From the NCBI RefSeq assembly GCF_017298635.1, contig NZ_CP071182.1, forward strand, positions 1,426,001 to 1,490,000: a stretch of 64,000 nucleotides of DNA, in the 5' to 3' direction. The position numbers and the translations under genes are program-made. Position 1 is the first letter of the stretch. Each line of letters opens with the position of its first letter. The DNA comes from Paenalicyclobacillus mengziensis. Lineage in GTDB: Bacteria > Bacillota > Bacilli > Alicyclobacillales > Alicyclobacillaceae. The notes under the pieces were generated by a model. The model was not told the DNA's origin. It saw nothing but the letters and a program-made list of their open reading frames with translations, and did no database searches. Shown here piece by piece: positions 37,908 through 46,847 of this stretch.

Positions 37908-37943
37908 TGTGGCGGCGTAAAACTGCAGTTTTACGCCGCCACA
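37908..37943. repeat. 36-bp perfect palindrome in the left end of the IS21 element
   Basis: The two halves (TGTGGCGGCGTAAAACTG and its exact complement) meet at CTGCAG. It lies 27 bases inside the left terminus, before istA, and could form a strong hairpin. It may block incoming transcription or mark transposase binding. Confidence 0.85.
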
Positions 37944-38037
37944 AATCAGAACCTGCTTGTGTAATAAAATGGCACTTGCCAACATCACTCTACTAAATCT
38001 ACTCTCTGTTTTGCGAAGAACGGAGAGGATGAGAGGA

Positions 38038-38764
38038 ATGTTGAAAGTGCCACAACAGCAGTATATCAGGTACTTGCGTGAAATAGACGGGTGTGGGATT
38101 CAGGAAATTGCTGAGCGTGTGGGTGTAAATTGGAGAACAGCAAAAAAGTACGCAGATCGGGATGATTGGAATTCGCCTGTGGAAAGACGGAAAGGTTCCC
38201 ACCCTGTTCTTGGACCGTTTCTTGAGGCTGTAGATACTTGGATTGAGGAAGATGAGCGCATGCCACGTAAGCAGCGACACACCGCCCGCCACATCTTCCA
38301 CCGTCTACAAAACGAATACGGGTTTAAGGGCGGCGAACGCACAGTCAGTGATTATGTTTCAAAGCGCCGAAAGCAGATGGCTTTGGAACGAGCGGAGCGT
38401 TTCGAACGGCTCGAACATCCAGGGGGCGAAGCGCAAGCGGATTTTGGCACGGTGTATATTGTGAAATCGGGTGAATTAGTAGAGCGCAAAGTGCTTACGG
38501 TGTCATTCCCCTACAGCAATGCGGCGTTTGCATTCCCTGTTCCCAAGGAGAATACAGAGTGCTTTCTGGAAGCGCTCAAACGGGTGTTTGAGCAAATGGG
38601 AGGTGTACCAAAGAAAATCTGGTTTGACAATCTATCTGCCGCAGTCGTCTCCGTGTTGGCGGACGGTGACCGAACACTGACCGAAGCGTTTGCCAGGTTT
38701 AGCGCTCACTACCGCTTTAAGTCGCTGTTCTGTAACCCGCGAAGTGGAAACGAAAAAGGTAATG
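38038..38764 (+). pseudogene. istA: IS21 transposase IstA, 5' part
   Basis: From ATG 38038 (AGAGGATGAGAGGA upstream) the frame encodes an N-terminal helix-turn-helix (GIQEIAERVGVNWRTAKKYA). The first two catalytic aspartates of the DDE/rve core follow (EAQADFGTVYI and KIWFDNLSAA). It breaks at NEKGN where the insert begins. The protein resumes in frame at 44663. As it stands the ORF ends at 38784 inside the insert. Confidence 0.9.
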
Positions 38765-38897
38765 AAAAGCAGATGGTAATGTAAAGACCCGGGCATCCAG
38801 CCCCATTCTGTCTGACTGTCGAGCGCATTCACTTTACATTATCGGACCACTATAGTGACTGAGGCAGTTAAGCCAAAATCATTGTGGAGGCTAGGTA

Positions 38898-40148
38898 ATG
38901 GAGGAAAAACTAAAAACGCTTGAAGTATTGGCTTCTGATGTAACCGGATATCTCGAAAAGCTTTCGTACTCCGAATCAAGAATCAGCCAGTACCGGTCTG
39001 CTTGGCAGAGAGTTGCGAAATTCATGAAAGAAAATGAACTGCTGTCCTATTCTGCCGCCGTAGGCGAGGCATTTATCTACCACCTAATCGGGGACAGGAA
39101 ATTCGACAACCTTGACCGGTGGGAAAAAGACATCATCCAGTGTGCCAACGTATTGACTGAGTTCCTCGAAACTGGTGCTGTTAAATTTAGACGCTGTCAG
39201 AAGTTCCGCGACTTGAAGGGTGCTGTTGGCCATACGATGCAGGAGTACATCGCATACAAGAAGTCGTACGGGATTTCTCGCGTCACCATTGAAGGCTATA
39301 AGCACTGTTTCCAGCATTTCCTCTGCTACCTGGACGACAATGGTATAAACGATGTTAGTCCAATCAACCAACAGTTGTTGATCAACTATGGGAATCAGTT
39401 GGGTTTCTGCACCCCGGATTTCAGACATCGTAGTCTTTCCGTTATCAAAGGATTCCTTAGATACCTCTATGATCGAGGAATCACTGATCGAGACTATTCG
39501 CGGACGGTTCCCAAAGATAAATACACAAGGCAGCCCAAAATCCCCTCCACATATACTGGGGAAGAAGTCGAGGCGCTAATCGCATCCATCGAACGCAGCA
39601 GTCCGAAAGGGAAACGGGACTATGCCATGGTACTGATTACAGCCCGCCTGGGGCTCAGGGCAACGGATGTTTGCTGCCTCACTTTCGGGAATATTCACTG
39701 GGAAGAAAGTAAAATTGTTCTTAACCAGCAGAAAACCGGCGAAAGAATTGAACTTCCCCTGCTATCGGAGATTGGCGAGGCAATCATCGATTACCTGAAG
39801 TACGGGCGACCCGAGTCTGCCCTCCCATACATATTCCTTCACGTAAACCATCCATATGACCGTCTTAACAGGTCAACCCTGCACAGTATCATTTGTCTTT
39901 ACCTTAGAAGAGCTGGAATTCATTATGAAAAAGAACGAAGACACGGCCCGCATGCGCTCCGCCATAGCTTGGCGGGAGTTTTACTCGCTAAGAAGACTCC
40001 GATACCGGTCATCTCAGAAGTTCTTGGCCACCAGAGCACGGAAAGTACCCGGTACTATCTGCGGATTGACCTGAATTCCCTGCGCCAGTGCGCCCTGGAA
40101 GTTCCCCTAGTTTCTTCGACTTTTTACGAAGGGAGGGTCACCCGATGA
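38898..40148 (+). CDS. ritA: RIT tyrosine recombinase, first of trio
   Basis: The 416-residue protein has an N-terminal SAM-like core-binding domain and a C-terminal catalytic domain. Catalytic residues are seen in TARLGLRATDV (Arg), HGPHALRHSLAGVLL (His-x-x-Arg), LGHQS (His) and RYYLRID (Tyr). GTGGAGG precedes ATG 38898. Its stop overlaps the next start by ATGA. The trio is thought to act together on the element ends; mechanism is poorly known. Confidence 0.88.
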   Translation: MEEKLKTLEVLASDVTGYLEKLSYSESRISQYRSAWQRVAKFMKENELLSYSAAVGEAFIYHLIGDRKFDNLDRWEKDIIQCANVLTEFLETGAVKFRRCQKFRDLKGAVGHTMQEYIAYKKSYGISRVTIEGYKHCFQHFLCYLDDNGINDVSPINQQLLINYGNQLGFCTPDFRHRSLSVIKGFLRYLYDRGITDRDYSRTVPKDKYTRQPKIPSTYTGEEVEALIASIERSSPKGKRDYAMVLITARLGLRATDVCCLTFGNIHWEESKIVLNQQKTGERIELPLLSEIGEAIIDYLKYGRPESALPYIFLHVNHPYDRLNRSTLHSIICLYLRRAGIHYEKERRHGPHALRHSLAGVLLAKKTPIPVISEVLGHQSTESTRYYLRIDLNSLRQCALEVPLVSSTFYEGRVTR

Positions 40149-41116
40149 GCGAATTTCAAGGCATATACGCCACGCTTCTTCAGCAGTTCATCGATTTCAA
40201 GAAAGGCTTGGGATACAAATTTATAGACGCCGAATATACGTATGGCCTTTTTGACCGATTCACTGTTCAAAGCGGTGAAACCGAAATCGGGATTACAAAG
40301 GAGTTGGCGGATAAATGGGCTGTCAAACGCCCCAATGAATCCGACAGTACCTGCTACAGAAGGGTCATGTATCTAATCCAGTTTACGACTTTCCTGAACG
40401 ATTCCGGCTACGAATCCTACATTCCTCGACTGCCCAGAGCTTATAAGAGTACGTTCACCCCGTATATCTTCACGCCCGAGGAGATAGAAGCCATCTTCGC
40501 TGCCAGCGATCAGCTTGAAATGGGTAGTTTCATGAACTCGACCGTCAACGTCATTCCGGCGATTTTGCGCACTCTGTACGGGACCGGGATTCGGGTTGGC
40601 GAAGCTGTTGCCTTGAGAACAAAAGACGTACATCTTAATGAGCAGTATCTAATCATCAGGTGGAGCAAGAACGGTAAGGAGCGGATGGTTCCGTTCTCTG
40701 ATTCGCTGGCGCATGTCTTAAGACAGTACCGGGATTCGCTGCAAATCATTCCAGACTCGGAAGGGTGTTTCTTTGTAAAGCGCAATGGCTATCCGTGCCA
40801 TGCGGATACAATCTACAACTGGTTTCGTGAGGTACTCAGCAAGGCCGGTATTCCCCATGGCGGCAAAGGGCAGGGCCCTCGTCTCCACGATCTTCGCCAC
40901 GTGTTCAGCATTCATTCATTTGTGGCAATGGCAGAGTCAGGGTTAGATCTTTACTATTCGCTTCCGATTCTTTCTGAGTATCTTGGCCATCAGTCCCTGG
41001 AAGCGACGGATAAGTACGTCAGGCTGGTTTCCGACATGTATCCCGGGCTGCTCTCCAAAGTTAACAACATCTGTGCCTATGCGTTTCCGGAGGTGAAGCA
41101 CCATGCGGCCGACTGA
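40145..41116 (+). CDS. ritB: RIT tyrosine recombinase, second of trio
   Basis: ATG 40145, with GGGAGGG upstream, overlaps the ritA stop. This start is preferred to an in-frame ATG at 40088. The 323-residue protein has the catalytic set TGIRVGEAVALR, LHDLRHVFSIHSF, LGHQS and DKYVRLV (Tyr). It overlaps the third gene by 14 bases. Confidence 0.88.
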   Translation: MSEFQGIYATLLQQFIDFKKGLGYKFIDAEYTYGLFDRFTVQSGETEIGITKELADKWAVKRPNESDSTCYRRVMYLIQFTTFLNDSGYESYIPRLPRAYKSTFTPYIFTPEEIEAIFAASDQLEMGSFMNSTVNVIPAILRTLYGTGIRVGEAVALRTKDVHLNEQYLIIRWSKNGKERMVPFSDSLAHVLRQYRDSLQIIPDSEGCFFVKRNGYPCHADTIYNWFREVLSKAGIPHGGKGQGPRLHDLRHVFSIHSFVAMAESGLDLYYSLPILSEYLGHQSLEATDKYVRLVSDMYPGLLSKVNNICAYAFPEVKHHAAD

Positions 41117-42122
41117 CTTTTCAAAAAGACTAACGGATTTCCTAACCGGCTATCTTCCTGGTGAACGGGGCGCTAGCAAGAACACCATCGCCTCCTACCG
41201 AGATACCTTCATTCTACTCTTGACCTTCTTGAAAGAGAGCAAGGGCATATCAGCCGAAAGGTTGACACTCTGCCAGATAACAAAAGAAATTGTTGTGGAG
41301 TTCCTGGGCTGGCTTGAAAAAGAGAGGCACTGCAGCGCAGCGACAAGAAACGTGCGTCTTGCCGCTCTGCATTCTTTCTTCAAGTATCTTCAATACCAAA
41401 CTCCGGAAAGCCTGGCTGAATGGCAGCGTATCCTCTCTATCCCGGTCAAGAGAACTGAAAAACCAGCCATGAACTATCTGTCGGTAGAAGGAATGCGACT
41501 GTTGTTGGAAGGCCCCGACCAGTCAACTAGGAACGGACGTAGAGACCTGGCGCTGCTGTCGCTCATGTATGACAGCGGAGCGCGAGTCCAGGAGATCATA
41601 GACCTCACGCCATCCATGGTGCGTCTCGACCCGCCCTGTACCGTGAAGTTAATTGGCAAGGGAAATAAGGCAAGGATTGTTCCACTGCTTGAGCAGCAAG
41701 TTGAGTTTTTGAAGATCTACATGACGGAAAATAAACTGCTTGTGCCGTTTGCAAACATGTATCCGTTGTTTTGCAACAGCCGCAAGGGGAAGCTGACTCG
41801 CGCCGGCGTCAACTACATCCTTACAAAGTACGCGAATCGGGCCCGGGAGAAGGAACCTTCTTTAATTCCTGAAAAATTCAGTTGCCATGGCATGAGGCAT
41901 TCCAAGGCAATGCACCTTCTCCAATCTGGTGTCAACTTGGTATATATCCGCGACATCCTTGGTCATTCATCTGTCCAGGTAACAGAGATTTACGCCCGAA
42001 CAGATTCGCATCAGAAACGGGAAGCCATCGAAAAGGCGTATTCAGATGTTTCGCCAAAAGAGGCTCCTCCATGGCTGACCAACGATAACCTGCTGAGCTG
42101 GCTCAAATCTTTTAACCAATAA
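41103..42122 (+). CDS. ritC: RIT tyrosine recombinase, third of trio
   Basis: The 339-residue protein has YDSGARVQEIIDL (Arg), CHGMRHSKAMHLLQSG (His-x-x-Arg), LGHSSVQVTEIYAR (His, Tyr). CGGAGGTGAAG precedes the ATG. The right inverted-repeat cluster begins 9 bases after its stop. Confidence 0.88.
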   Translation: MRPTDFSKRLTDFLTGYLPGERGASKNTIASYRDTFILLLTFLKESKGISAERLTLCQITKEIVVEFLGWLEKERHCSAATRNVRLAALHSFFKYLQYQTPESLAEWQRILSIPVKRTEKPAMNYLSVEGMRLLLEGPDQSTRNGRRDLALLSLMYDSGARVQEIIDLTPSMVRLDPPCTVKLIGKGNKARIVPLLEQQVEFLKIYMTENKLLVPFANMYPLFCNSRKGKLTRAGVNYILTKYANRAREKEPSLIPEKFSCHGMRHSKAMHLLQSGVNLVYIRDILGHSSVQVTEIYARTDSHQKREAIEKAYSDVSPKEAPPWLTNDNLLSWLKSFNQ

Positions 42123-42224
42123 ATCATGCGTGGTAATGTAAAGTGAACCCTCGGCCGCTACCGGTAAGACCAGTAGATTCACAGCCTTACTTTACATTAC
42201 CCCCTGCTTTTCATTACCTTTTTT

Positions 42225-42371
42225 GGACTAAACCGCTGGCGCGGTGGTAAAAACTGCCCCCTTCGATAACTAGTGCCCATTGAAGTTACTTTTCTTGCAT
42301 TTGAGATTCCCTTAAGATTCGCGCTATGCAGCCCTTTTTCGACTGCAAATGAATCTTGAGGAGAATGCGAA
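42225..42371. other. Junction between the RIT element and the IS91-like module
   Basis: Includes ACCGCTGGCGCGGT, a short hairpin (CCGC/GCGG) just after the RIT end, which could be an IS91-type terminus. No gene. Confidence 0.3.
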
Positions 42372-43256
42372 ATGGACGAACAGAAACAAGTGTTAAGACG
42401 GTTGGCCGAAGATATTCGGCTTAGGGGGTTATCGTCGAATACGCTAGAGAGTTACACTACGCATGCGCGGATTTTTTTGGAGTTTAGTGGTGACCGACCA
42501 ATCGAACAGCTGAATGCGGAAGATATCCGCCGATTTCTGCTGCATTTAATCCACGAAAAGAAAGTGTCGCCCGGAACTGTAAACGTCTATAGCGCTGCGA
42601 TTCGCTTTCTGTTTGCGGTCACCTTAAATCGTACGCTCAATTACCTCCAAATTCCCCGTCAGAAAAAACGCAAGACCTTGCCTGAAGTGCTCACTAGAAG
42701 TGAAGTGCACTCTATTCTGGAAGGTTGCCAAAACATCAAACACAAGGCCATGTTGACGGTGGTCTATAGTTCAGGGCTACGGGTCAGCGAGGCCGCAGCC
42801 CTCAAAATCCAGCACATCGATTCAAAAAACATGCGTTTGTTTGTGCAAAACGGTAAGGGTGGCAAAGATCGCTACACTTTACTGTCAGACGCCTGCTTAA
42901 ACGTGTTGCGCGAGTACTGGAAGGAATATCGACCCAGGCACCCCGAGGGCTGGCTGTTTCTTGGCACGTACAACGTGACCCATATTACCTCTGCGGCGAT
43001 TGAGGATGCTTTCAGTAAAGCGGTCCAACGAGCTCACATCACCAAACAAGCGTCCGTCCACACACTGAGGCACTCCTTCGCCACACACCTTCTGGAAGAT
43101 GGGGCCACATTGCTACAAATCAAATCATTACTGGGGCATGCCAGTGTCCAGTCCACGACAATCTATCTGCATCTAGCGAATATGCCATCTGGCATCGTAA
43201 GTCCACTGGACAATCATTCCACAGATGCTCGGTTTGAGGTTCCTTCACATGCCTGA
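42372..43256 (+). CDS. XerC/D-like tyrosine recombinase of the IS91-like module
   Basis: The 294-residue protein is a classic phage-integrase-type recombinase, with YSSGLRVSEAAAL (Arg), HTLRHSFATHLLEDG (His-x-x-Arg) and LGHASVQSTTIYLHL (His, Tyr). GAGGAGAATGCGAA precedes the ATG. Its stop overlaps the IS91 transposase start by 8 bases. Recombinase-transposase pairs of this kind accompany several IS91-like elements. Confidence 0.9.
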   Translation: MDEQKQVLRRLAEDIRLRGLSSNTLESYTTHARIFLEFSGDRPIEQLNAEDIRRFLLHLIHEKKVSPGTVNVYSAAIRFLFAVTLNRTLNYLQIPRQKKRKTLPEVLTRSEVHSILEGCQNIKHKAMLTVVYSSGLRVSEAAALKIQHIDSKNMRLFVQNGKGGKDRYTLLSDACLNVLREYWKEYRPRHPEGWLFLGTYNVTHITSAAIEDAFSKAVQRAHITKQASVHTLRHSFATHLLEDGATLLQIKSLLGHASVQSTTIYLHLANMPSGIVSPLDNHSTDARFEVPSHA

Positions 43257-44379
43257 ATTACAAGACATTTTCGTGCAACATGGAGAAGCGTATCAAGCCG
43301 AGCACCGACCTCCACCAGCTCACCAGAAAGTGATCCGCGCAATTCGAAATTGTAGAACCGCTGCGTTAGGTGGACATGTGGATGAATGTGACGAATGCGG
43401 CTTCGTGCGGGTTTCTTACAATTCATGTCGTAATCGTCATTGTCCCAAATGCCAAACGCTCACCAAGGAACGATGGATTGAGGCTCGAAAAGACGATTTG
43501 CTCAATGTGGGCTATTTTCATGTGGTGTTTACCCTACCTGACCTACTCAATTCCGTTGCGTATCAAAATCCCAAGACCGTCTATGGCCTTCTCTTCAAGG
43601 CGGCGGCAGAAACTCTGTCCGAACTCTCCGCTGACCCCAAATATTTGGGTGCGCAAATTGGCTTCACAGGCGTCCTCCATACATGGGGGCAAAACTTGAT
43701 GCACCATCCTCATCTGCACTGCATTGTGCCCGGTGGCGGGCTGACTTCTAATGGTAAGTGGGTGAACTCCCGAAAGAAATTTTTCATCCCGGTGAAGGTG
43801 CTGTCTCGGAAATTCAGGGGTAAGTTCCTGCATTATTTGAAACAGGCCAAACTTGAATTTTACGGCTCCATCGTGCATTTGCAAGAGCAGAGTCGATTTC
43901 AGGATTGGATGTCCACCTTATACCAAAAGGAATGGGTGGTCTACTGCAAACCACCATTCAAAAATGCTGGATACGTTGTGGAATATCTCGGACGCTACAC
44001 CCACCGCGTGGCCATTTCCAATCAGCGTATTGTCAGTTTGAAAGATGGTATGGTGACGTTCAAGTGGCGTGACTACAGGGATAACAACAAACAGAAAGAG
44101 ATGAGTCTAACCGCGGATGAATTCATTCGTCGTTTTTTGGTTCATGTATTGCCGACCGGGTTCACGAGAATTCGGCACTACGGGCTGCTCAGTCCCAGAA
44201 ATAAAGCGACCAAGCTGAAATTGTGTAAAAGGCTCACGAAGACCGCCATAAGAACCAGTCCAATCCCCAAGCTGTCCGCGCTGGAATTCTTGGAGAAGCT
44301 GACTGGCAGAGATTTCACCGTTTGTCCTTGCTGTGGTATAGGTCATCTAAGAGCCTCACCAGAACAAGGAATCGCATAG
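43249..44379 (+). CDS. IS91-family HUH (rolling-circle) transposase
   Basis: The protein of about 376 residues starts with an N-terminal zinc-binding domain (HVDECDECGFVRVSYNSC, then RNRHCPKC). The HUH motif is HHPHLHCIVPGGG. The paired tyrosines lie in EYLGRYTHRVAIS (YxxxY). A C-terminal CPCCG cluster follows. These enzymes nick and transfer single strands and can move adjacent DNA by one-ended transposition. ATG 43249 is chosen over 43225 for coupling to the recombinase gene. Confidence 0.92.
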   Translation: MPELQDIFVQHGEAYQAEHRPPPAHQKVIRAIRNCRTAALGGHVDECDECGFVRVSYNSCRNRHCPKCQTLTKERWIEARKDDLLNVGYFHVVFTLPDLLNSVAYQNPKTVYGLLFKAAAETLSELSADPKYLGAQIGFTGVLHTWGQNLMHHPHLHCIVPGGGLTSNGKWVNSRKKFFIPVKVLSRKFRGKFLHYLKQAKLEFYGSIVHLQEQSRFQDWMSTLYQKEWVVYCKPPFKNAGYVVEYLGRYTHRVAISNQRIVSLKDGMVTFKWRDYRDNNKQKEMSLTADEFIRRFLVHVLPTGFTRIRHYGLLSPRNKATKLKLCKRLTKTAIRTSPIPKLSALEFLEKLTGRDFTVCPCCGIGHLRASPEQGIA

Positions 44380-44650
44380 CCTTTGTCGAGCGCCTCTTGA
44401 TTGGGGAGGGGGAAACTGTATCCTCTTTGTCATATCAAGCAACCAATCACCGCTTGATTCCGCCGTTTTAGATTCACTGAACCTGTAAAACCAGTTTAAG
44501 GGACACCATGAACATGTTTATTTCCCCATAGTGGCCGGCGACCGCGGTTTCGTCCAATAGAATTATCCAAAATCGGCGTTCCTTAACGGAATGCCACCTC
44601 TTTTACTCGATTTTTGATAATTCTCTATTCATAATGCGAAGCTTTGCATT
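44380..44650. other. Non-coding 3' end of the IS91-like module
   Basis: No gene. IS91-type elements carry a replication origin beyond the transposase, and this 270-base tail is where it would lie. I see no certain origin signature. Confidence 0.3.
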
Positions 44651-44662
44651 AAAAAGGTAATG

Positions 44663-45444
44663 TTGAAAACAAGGTCGGTTACGGGCGGCGCAACTGGTGC
44701 GTACCACCACCGGTCATTGAAACACCCGAAGAATTTGAGGCGCATCTTGCGGAAGCTGCAAAAGCAGATATGCAGCGACCACACTACACCAAACAAGCGC
44801 ACATTGTGGAATTGTGGGAGCGCGAGCAACAAAAACTGCTACATTTGCCTACCGTACCGTTCGAAGTATTTCGAATTGAAAACGCACGATTGAACAAGTA
44901 CAGCGAATTGCAGTTTGAATCTACGCAGTTCCCGCTACCACAGTGCAAAGCGTTGCTGCCTGTTTTGCTGAAAGTGAAATGGGACGAGATTGAAGTGCTC
45001 TCTGCGGATGGGACGTACCAGGCACTTGCGACATTGCCACGCCCATACACTGAAAAGGCGATGCCCATGGACTGGCGTGCCATCTTTGCAGGTTACCGCA
45101 AACGCCCCAGATCCGTGATGTATTCCACATTTGTAGGCATGATGCCGCAAACCGTACGTGTACTGGTTCAGGTGGAGGATTCTACATTGCGTAAGTCACG
45201 TATTGACCTGATTCACCGGCTCCTTGGTACGTATTCGTTGGACGAGATTAGCCACGGCCTGACTCGAATGCAACCAACTAATGAACATGGGTTAGCAGAG
45301 TTAGAGCATGTATTGTATGCCATGCGCCATCCCGAGTTTCACCCAGAGCCATTTGTCGAGTCTCACACGCCGGAAGGCGTACACGGACACCTTCCGCAAT
45401 TGGACGTATATGACCGTTTGTTAGGGGTGACCGAGCATGAATGA
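44663..45444 (+). pseudogene. istA: IS21 transposase IstA, 3' part
   Basis: The frame continues istA from VENKVGYGRRNW through the C-terminal region to TGA 45442. The glutamate in VENKV is the expected third catalytic residue of the DDE triad (KGxVE motif), so the insert separates it from the two aspartates. A shorter frame from ATG 44770 could be translated but would lack catalysis. Confidence 0.88.
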
Positions 45445-46162
45445 GGAATTAGCGAGCGCTTGTAAAACGCTGCATCTGGCCCACGTGGTAGAGGCATGTG
45501 GCAACACGGCATTTCAGAGCAAGGAGCAGTTTTTGCTAGACATCCTAAACACAGAGATTCGCCTGCGTGAAGAAAATCGACTGAAGCGGCTATTGAAAAA
45601 AGCGTCGTTTACACAGTTGAAGACACTCGAAGACTACGATTTTAGTGCAGTCACGTTTCCAGAAAATTGTACGGAGGTGATGCTCAGGGATTTGCGTTTC
45701 CTGGAACGTAAAGAGAATGTCTTGATGCTTGGTAAGGTTGGGACCGGTAAGACGCATTTGGCAATAGCACTGGGCGTTGAGGCGTGTCGCAAGGGGCGTT
45801 CGGTACGATTCTTTCGCGTACCGGACTTGGTGGCAATTTTGCAAGATAAGCACGAATCTGGAACGCTCGCACGATTTCAGAAGGAGCTGTCTGCCTGTGA
45901 GTTGTTGATTTTGGATGAAGTCGGTTTTGTACCATTCCACCAGACGGGCGCAGAATTGCTATTTCACGTCATCTCGGCATGCTACGAACACAACAGCGTG
46001 ATGGTCACATCTAACCTGGAGTTTGGGCAATGGAACTCAGTATTTGGCGACACGAGACTGACGGCGGCGCTGGTTGACCGATTGGTACACCATGCACATA
46101 TTCTCGCTTTCACGGGTGAGAGTTTTCGACTGCGCCACGCCTTGTCTACAATTTCGTCTTAA
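45437..46162 (+). CDS. istB: IS21 helper ATPase IstB
   Basis: The 241-residue AAA+ protein has Walker A GKVGTGKTH, Walker B LLILDEVGF and sensor-like VMVTSNLEF. IstB remodels target DNA for IstA. The start overlaps the istA stop by 8 bases, as usual in IS21. It is intact although its partner is split. Confidence 0.94.
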   Translation: MNEELASACKTLHLAHVVEACGNTAFQSKEQFLLDILNTEIRLREENRLKRLLKKASFTQLKTLEDYDFSAVTFPENCTEVMLRDLRFLERKENVLMLGKVGTGKTHLAIALGVEACRKGRSVRFFRVPDLVAILQDKHESGTLARFQKELSACELLILDEVGFVPFHQTGAELLFHVISACYEHNSVMVTSNLEFGQWNSVFGDTRLTAALVDRLVHHAHILAFTGESFRLRHALSTISS

Positions 46163-46339
46163 TCTTCTGATACCGGTGTGGCGGTGCTATGCACAAATTG
46201 GCGGCGATTCTCTGCACTTTTCACTTGCGAAAAACAGTTTGACTGTATCTATGAAGTAATAGGTTGGCTAAGCTTTTAGAGAAAACAGCACATTCTGTAC
46301 CCCTCTAAACTGTTGATAACAACGGACGCGTTTCCGCTT

Positions 46340-46381
46340 GGAAAAAATCTATCCCACGTGAGTTTTCACTGAACGTGGGAT
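46340..46381 (-). terminator. Terminator of the DsrE-like gene (minus strand)
   Basis: ATCCCACGT and ACGTGGGAT form a 9-bp stem, followed on the minus strand by AGATTTTTTCC, about 30 bases after the DsrE-like stop. Confidence 0.75.
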
Positions 46382-46410
46382 AACCCGCTTATTTAAGGAT
46401 TTACGGTTAG

Positions 46411-46748
46411 TTAGTATCCTACCACCTGATAGCCTTCTTCAATTAAACGTACCAGCGCTTCACCAGCAGGTTCACCATGGAGTCCCTCACCGGAAACTGC
46501 GCTTTCCACATCGAATTGTTGAGCATTAAACGGGCAATATCCACCGTACACTTCTGCATTTCGAAGCATCGTTAAAGCTTCCTTCACTTTGTCGCTCGGT
46601 TTCCCGACCAATTCTACACCGGGTCCAAAAAAGTATACTTCTACGTCTTGTCCTCGATTTTTCTTCAATCGACTCGCCAGCATGATTCCAGAAATCGCTT
46701 TTGCCTCAAGTTAGGCCCAGCTGTAATCCAAAATGCAACCTTAGCCAA
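46411..46748 (-). pseudogene. DsrE-like protein gene with a one-base deletion
   Basis: Behind GAGGAGGGG, TTG 46748 starts AKVAFWITAGPNL. The frame then fails near 46711 and the family sequence resumes in another frame (EAKAISGIMLASRLKKNRGQ, DVEVYFFGPGVELVG, ... GYQVVGY). A single missing G (TTG(G)AGG) explains this. The product resembles DsrE/DsrF-like sulfur-relay proteins of about 110 residues. A 90-codon version from 46683 could still be made. Confidence 0.7.
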
Positions 46749-46847
46749 GAAATTCCCCTCCTCAATTTAAACGCTGACACATAACAATTTACTACATTGA
46801 CTGCTGATCATTCTGCATTATCGGAAAGGAATCTAATCAATCCCGGG

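Larger units (their letters stand above)
38755..42224 (+). mobile_element. Recombinase-in-Trio (RIT) element
   Basis: Three overlapping tyrosine recombinase genes lie between long imperfect inverted repeats. The left end reads AAAAAGGTAATGAAAAGCAG, then GGTAATGTAAAG about 38775, and an inverted CTTTACATTATC about 38832. The right end has GGTAATGTAAAG about 42131, an inverted CTTTACATTACC about 42190, and the mirror of the outer block ending at 42224. Each end thus holds its own inverted pair, which is the described RIT architecture. Confidence 0.85.
38753..44662. mobile_element. 5.9-kb insert (RIT element plus IS91-like module) inside istA
   Basis: AAAAAGGTAATG occurs at 38753-38764 and at 44651-44662. 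Joining istA across one copy restores the exact reading frame (NEKGNVENKVGYG). The insert contains three overlapping tyrosine recombinases, then a fourth tyrosine recombinase and an IS91-type transposase. It is not clear whether it arrived in one or two events. Confidence 0.75.
37874..46244 (+). mobile_element. IS21-family element with 7-bp target repeats, carrying a 5.9-kb insertion
   Basis: GTTTGAC at 37874-37880 and 46238-46244 is a direct repeat. Between them the element starts TGTGTGTGGC and ends GCGAAAAACA, the TGT/ACA ends of IS21. AAGTGCAG recurs inverted inside both ends. Removing the insert at 38765-44662 leaves about 2.46 kb, a normal IS21 size, with istA and istB in order. Confidence 0.9.
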
